A stretch of 14,088 nucleotides of DNA from an uncultured Planctomycetaceae bacterium (lineage in GTDB: Bacteria; Planctomycetota; Planctomycetia; Pirellulales; Pirellulaceae), in contig CAIYOB010000458.1 of assembly GCA_903927685.1 (NCBI GenBank), forward strand, positions 1 through 14,088. Reading direction: 5' to 3'. Below the pieces are notes generated by a model that saw only the letters and a list, made by a program, of their open reading frames with translations, was not told where the DNA came from and did no database searches. Both the position numbers and the translations under genes were made by a program. Shown in pieces: positions 14,050-14,088 of this stretch (positions within the stretch are counted from its first letter, which is position 1; each line of letters starts with the position of its first letter).

Positions 14050-14088
14050 ATGATTGCCCGGGTGGCTGTGGTCGAGTGCAGCGAGCCC
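14050..14088 (+). CDS. Start of an unidentified gene, cut by the right edge
   Basis: An ATG at 14050 opens 13 codons (MIARVAVVECSEP) that remain open to the window end. GAGG occurs at 14036-14039 and 14041-14044, the latter 5 bp before the ATG, a good Shine-Dalgarno position. The gene would begin 101 bp after the beta-helix gene on the same strand. Too little is present to suggest a function. Confidence 0.4.
   Translation, partial: MIARVAVVECSEP

Noticed and set aside
1..14088. tRNA, rRNA, CRISPR arrays, insertion sequences or prophage genes
   Set aside because: No cloverleaf, repeat-spacer pattern, transposase or integrase motif, or terminal inverted repeats were seen on either strand.

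Overview
This is a high-GC bacterial chromosomal window that most resembles a planctomycete of the Pirellula/Rhodopirellula type. That assignment is an inference. It rests on a Tat-exported Gfo/Idh/MocA oxidoreductase, a very large secreted beta-helix/LamG protein, a membrane sensor kinase with a CxxCH-bearing Tll0287-like (DUF3365) sensor region, and long antisense open frames created by GC-rich codon usage. No rRNA, tRNA, CRISPR array, transposase or integrase is visible.

Left block (1-2654, minus strand): a histidine kinase reads leftward, and 9 bp after its stop comes the start of an ABC-transporter inner-membrane permease of the Fe(III)/thiamine (FbpB/ThiP) type. The permease runs off the left edge. 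The kinase has two membrane segments flanking an extracytoplasmic domain with one c-type heme motif, then HAMP, HisKA and HATPase domains.

Divergent control region (2655-2845): this AT-richer 191 bp gap holds a 22 bp near-palindrome (arms ATTTGG/CCAAAT around CTGCAG) and a TATAAA element in front of the rightward genes. It is the best operator candidate in the window.

Middle block (2846-8991, plus strand): five closely spaced genes probably form one operon. They are an alpha-glucan phosphorylase, an M24 Xaa-Pro peptidase, accB (biotin carboxyl carrier protein), accC (biotin carboxylase) and a SAM-methyltransferase-like protein of unknown role. Gaps are 12, 16, 31 and 18 bp. The block places storage-glucan breakdown beside the first committed step of fatty acid synthesis. 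accA and accD (carboxyltransferase) are not in the window.

Right block (9205-13948, plus strand): after a 213 bp gap with a possible stem-loop and a short near-copy of the 3' end of accC, there is a Tat-signal Gfo/Idh/MocA oxidoreductase. A 1080-residue exported beta-helix protein with a C-terminal LamG-like domain follows. The pair looks like a small carbohydrate-handling cassette. A new reading frame with a good ribosome binding site opens at 14050 and leaves the window after 13 codons.

Most of the window is recognisable housekeeping or family-level genes. No clearly new multi-gene system is evident. The items most worth follow-up are the heme-motif kinase with its permease neighbour, the palindromic divergent operator, the operon composition, the methyltransferase-like protein without a visible SAM-binding glycine motif, and the secreted beta-helix/oxidoreductase pair.
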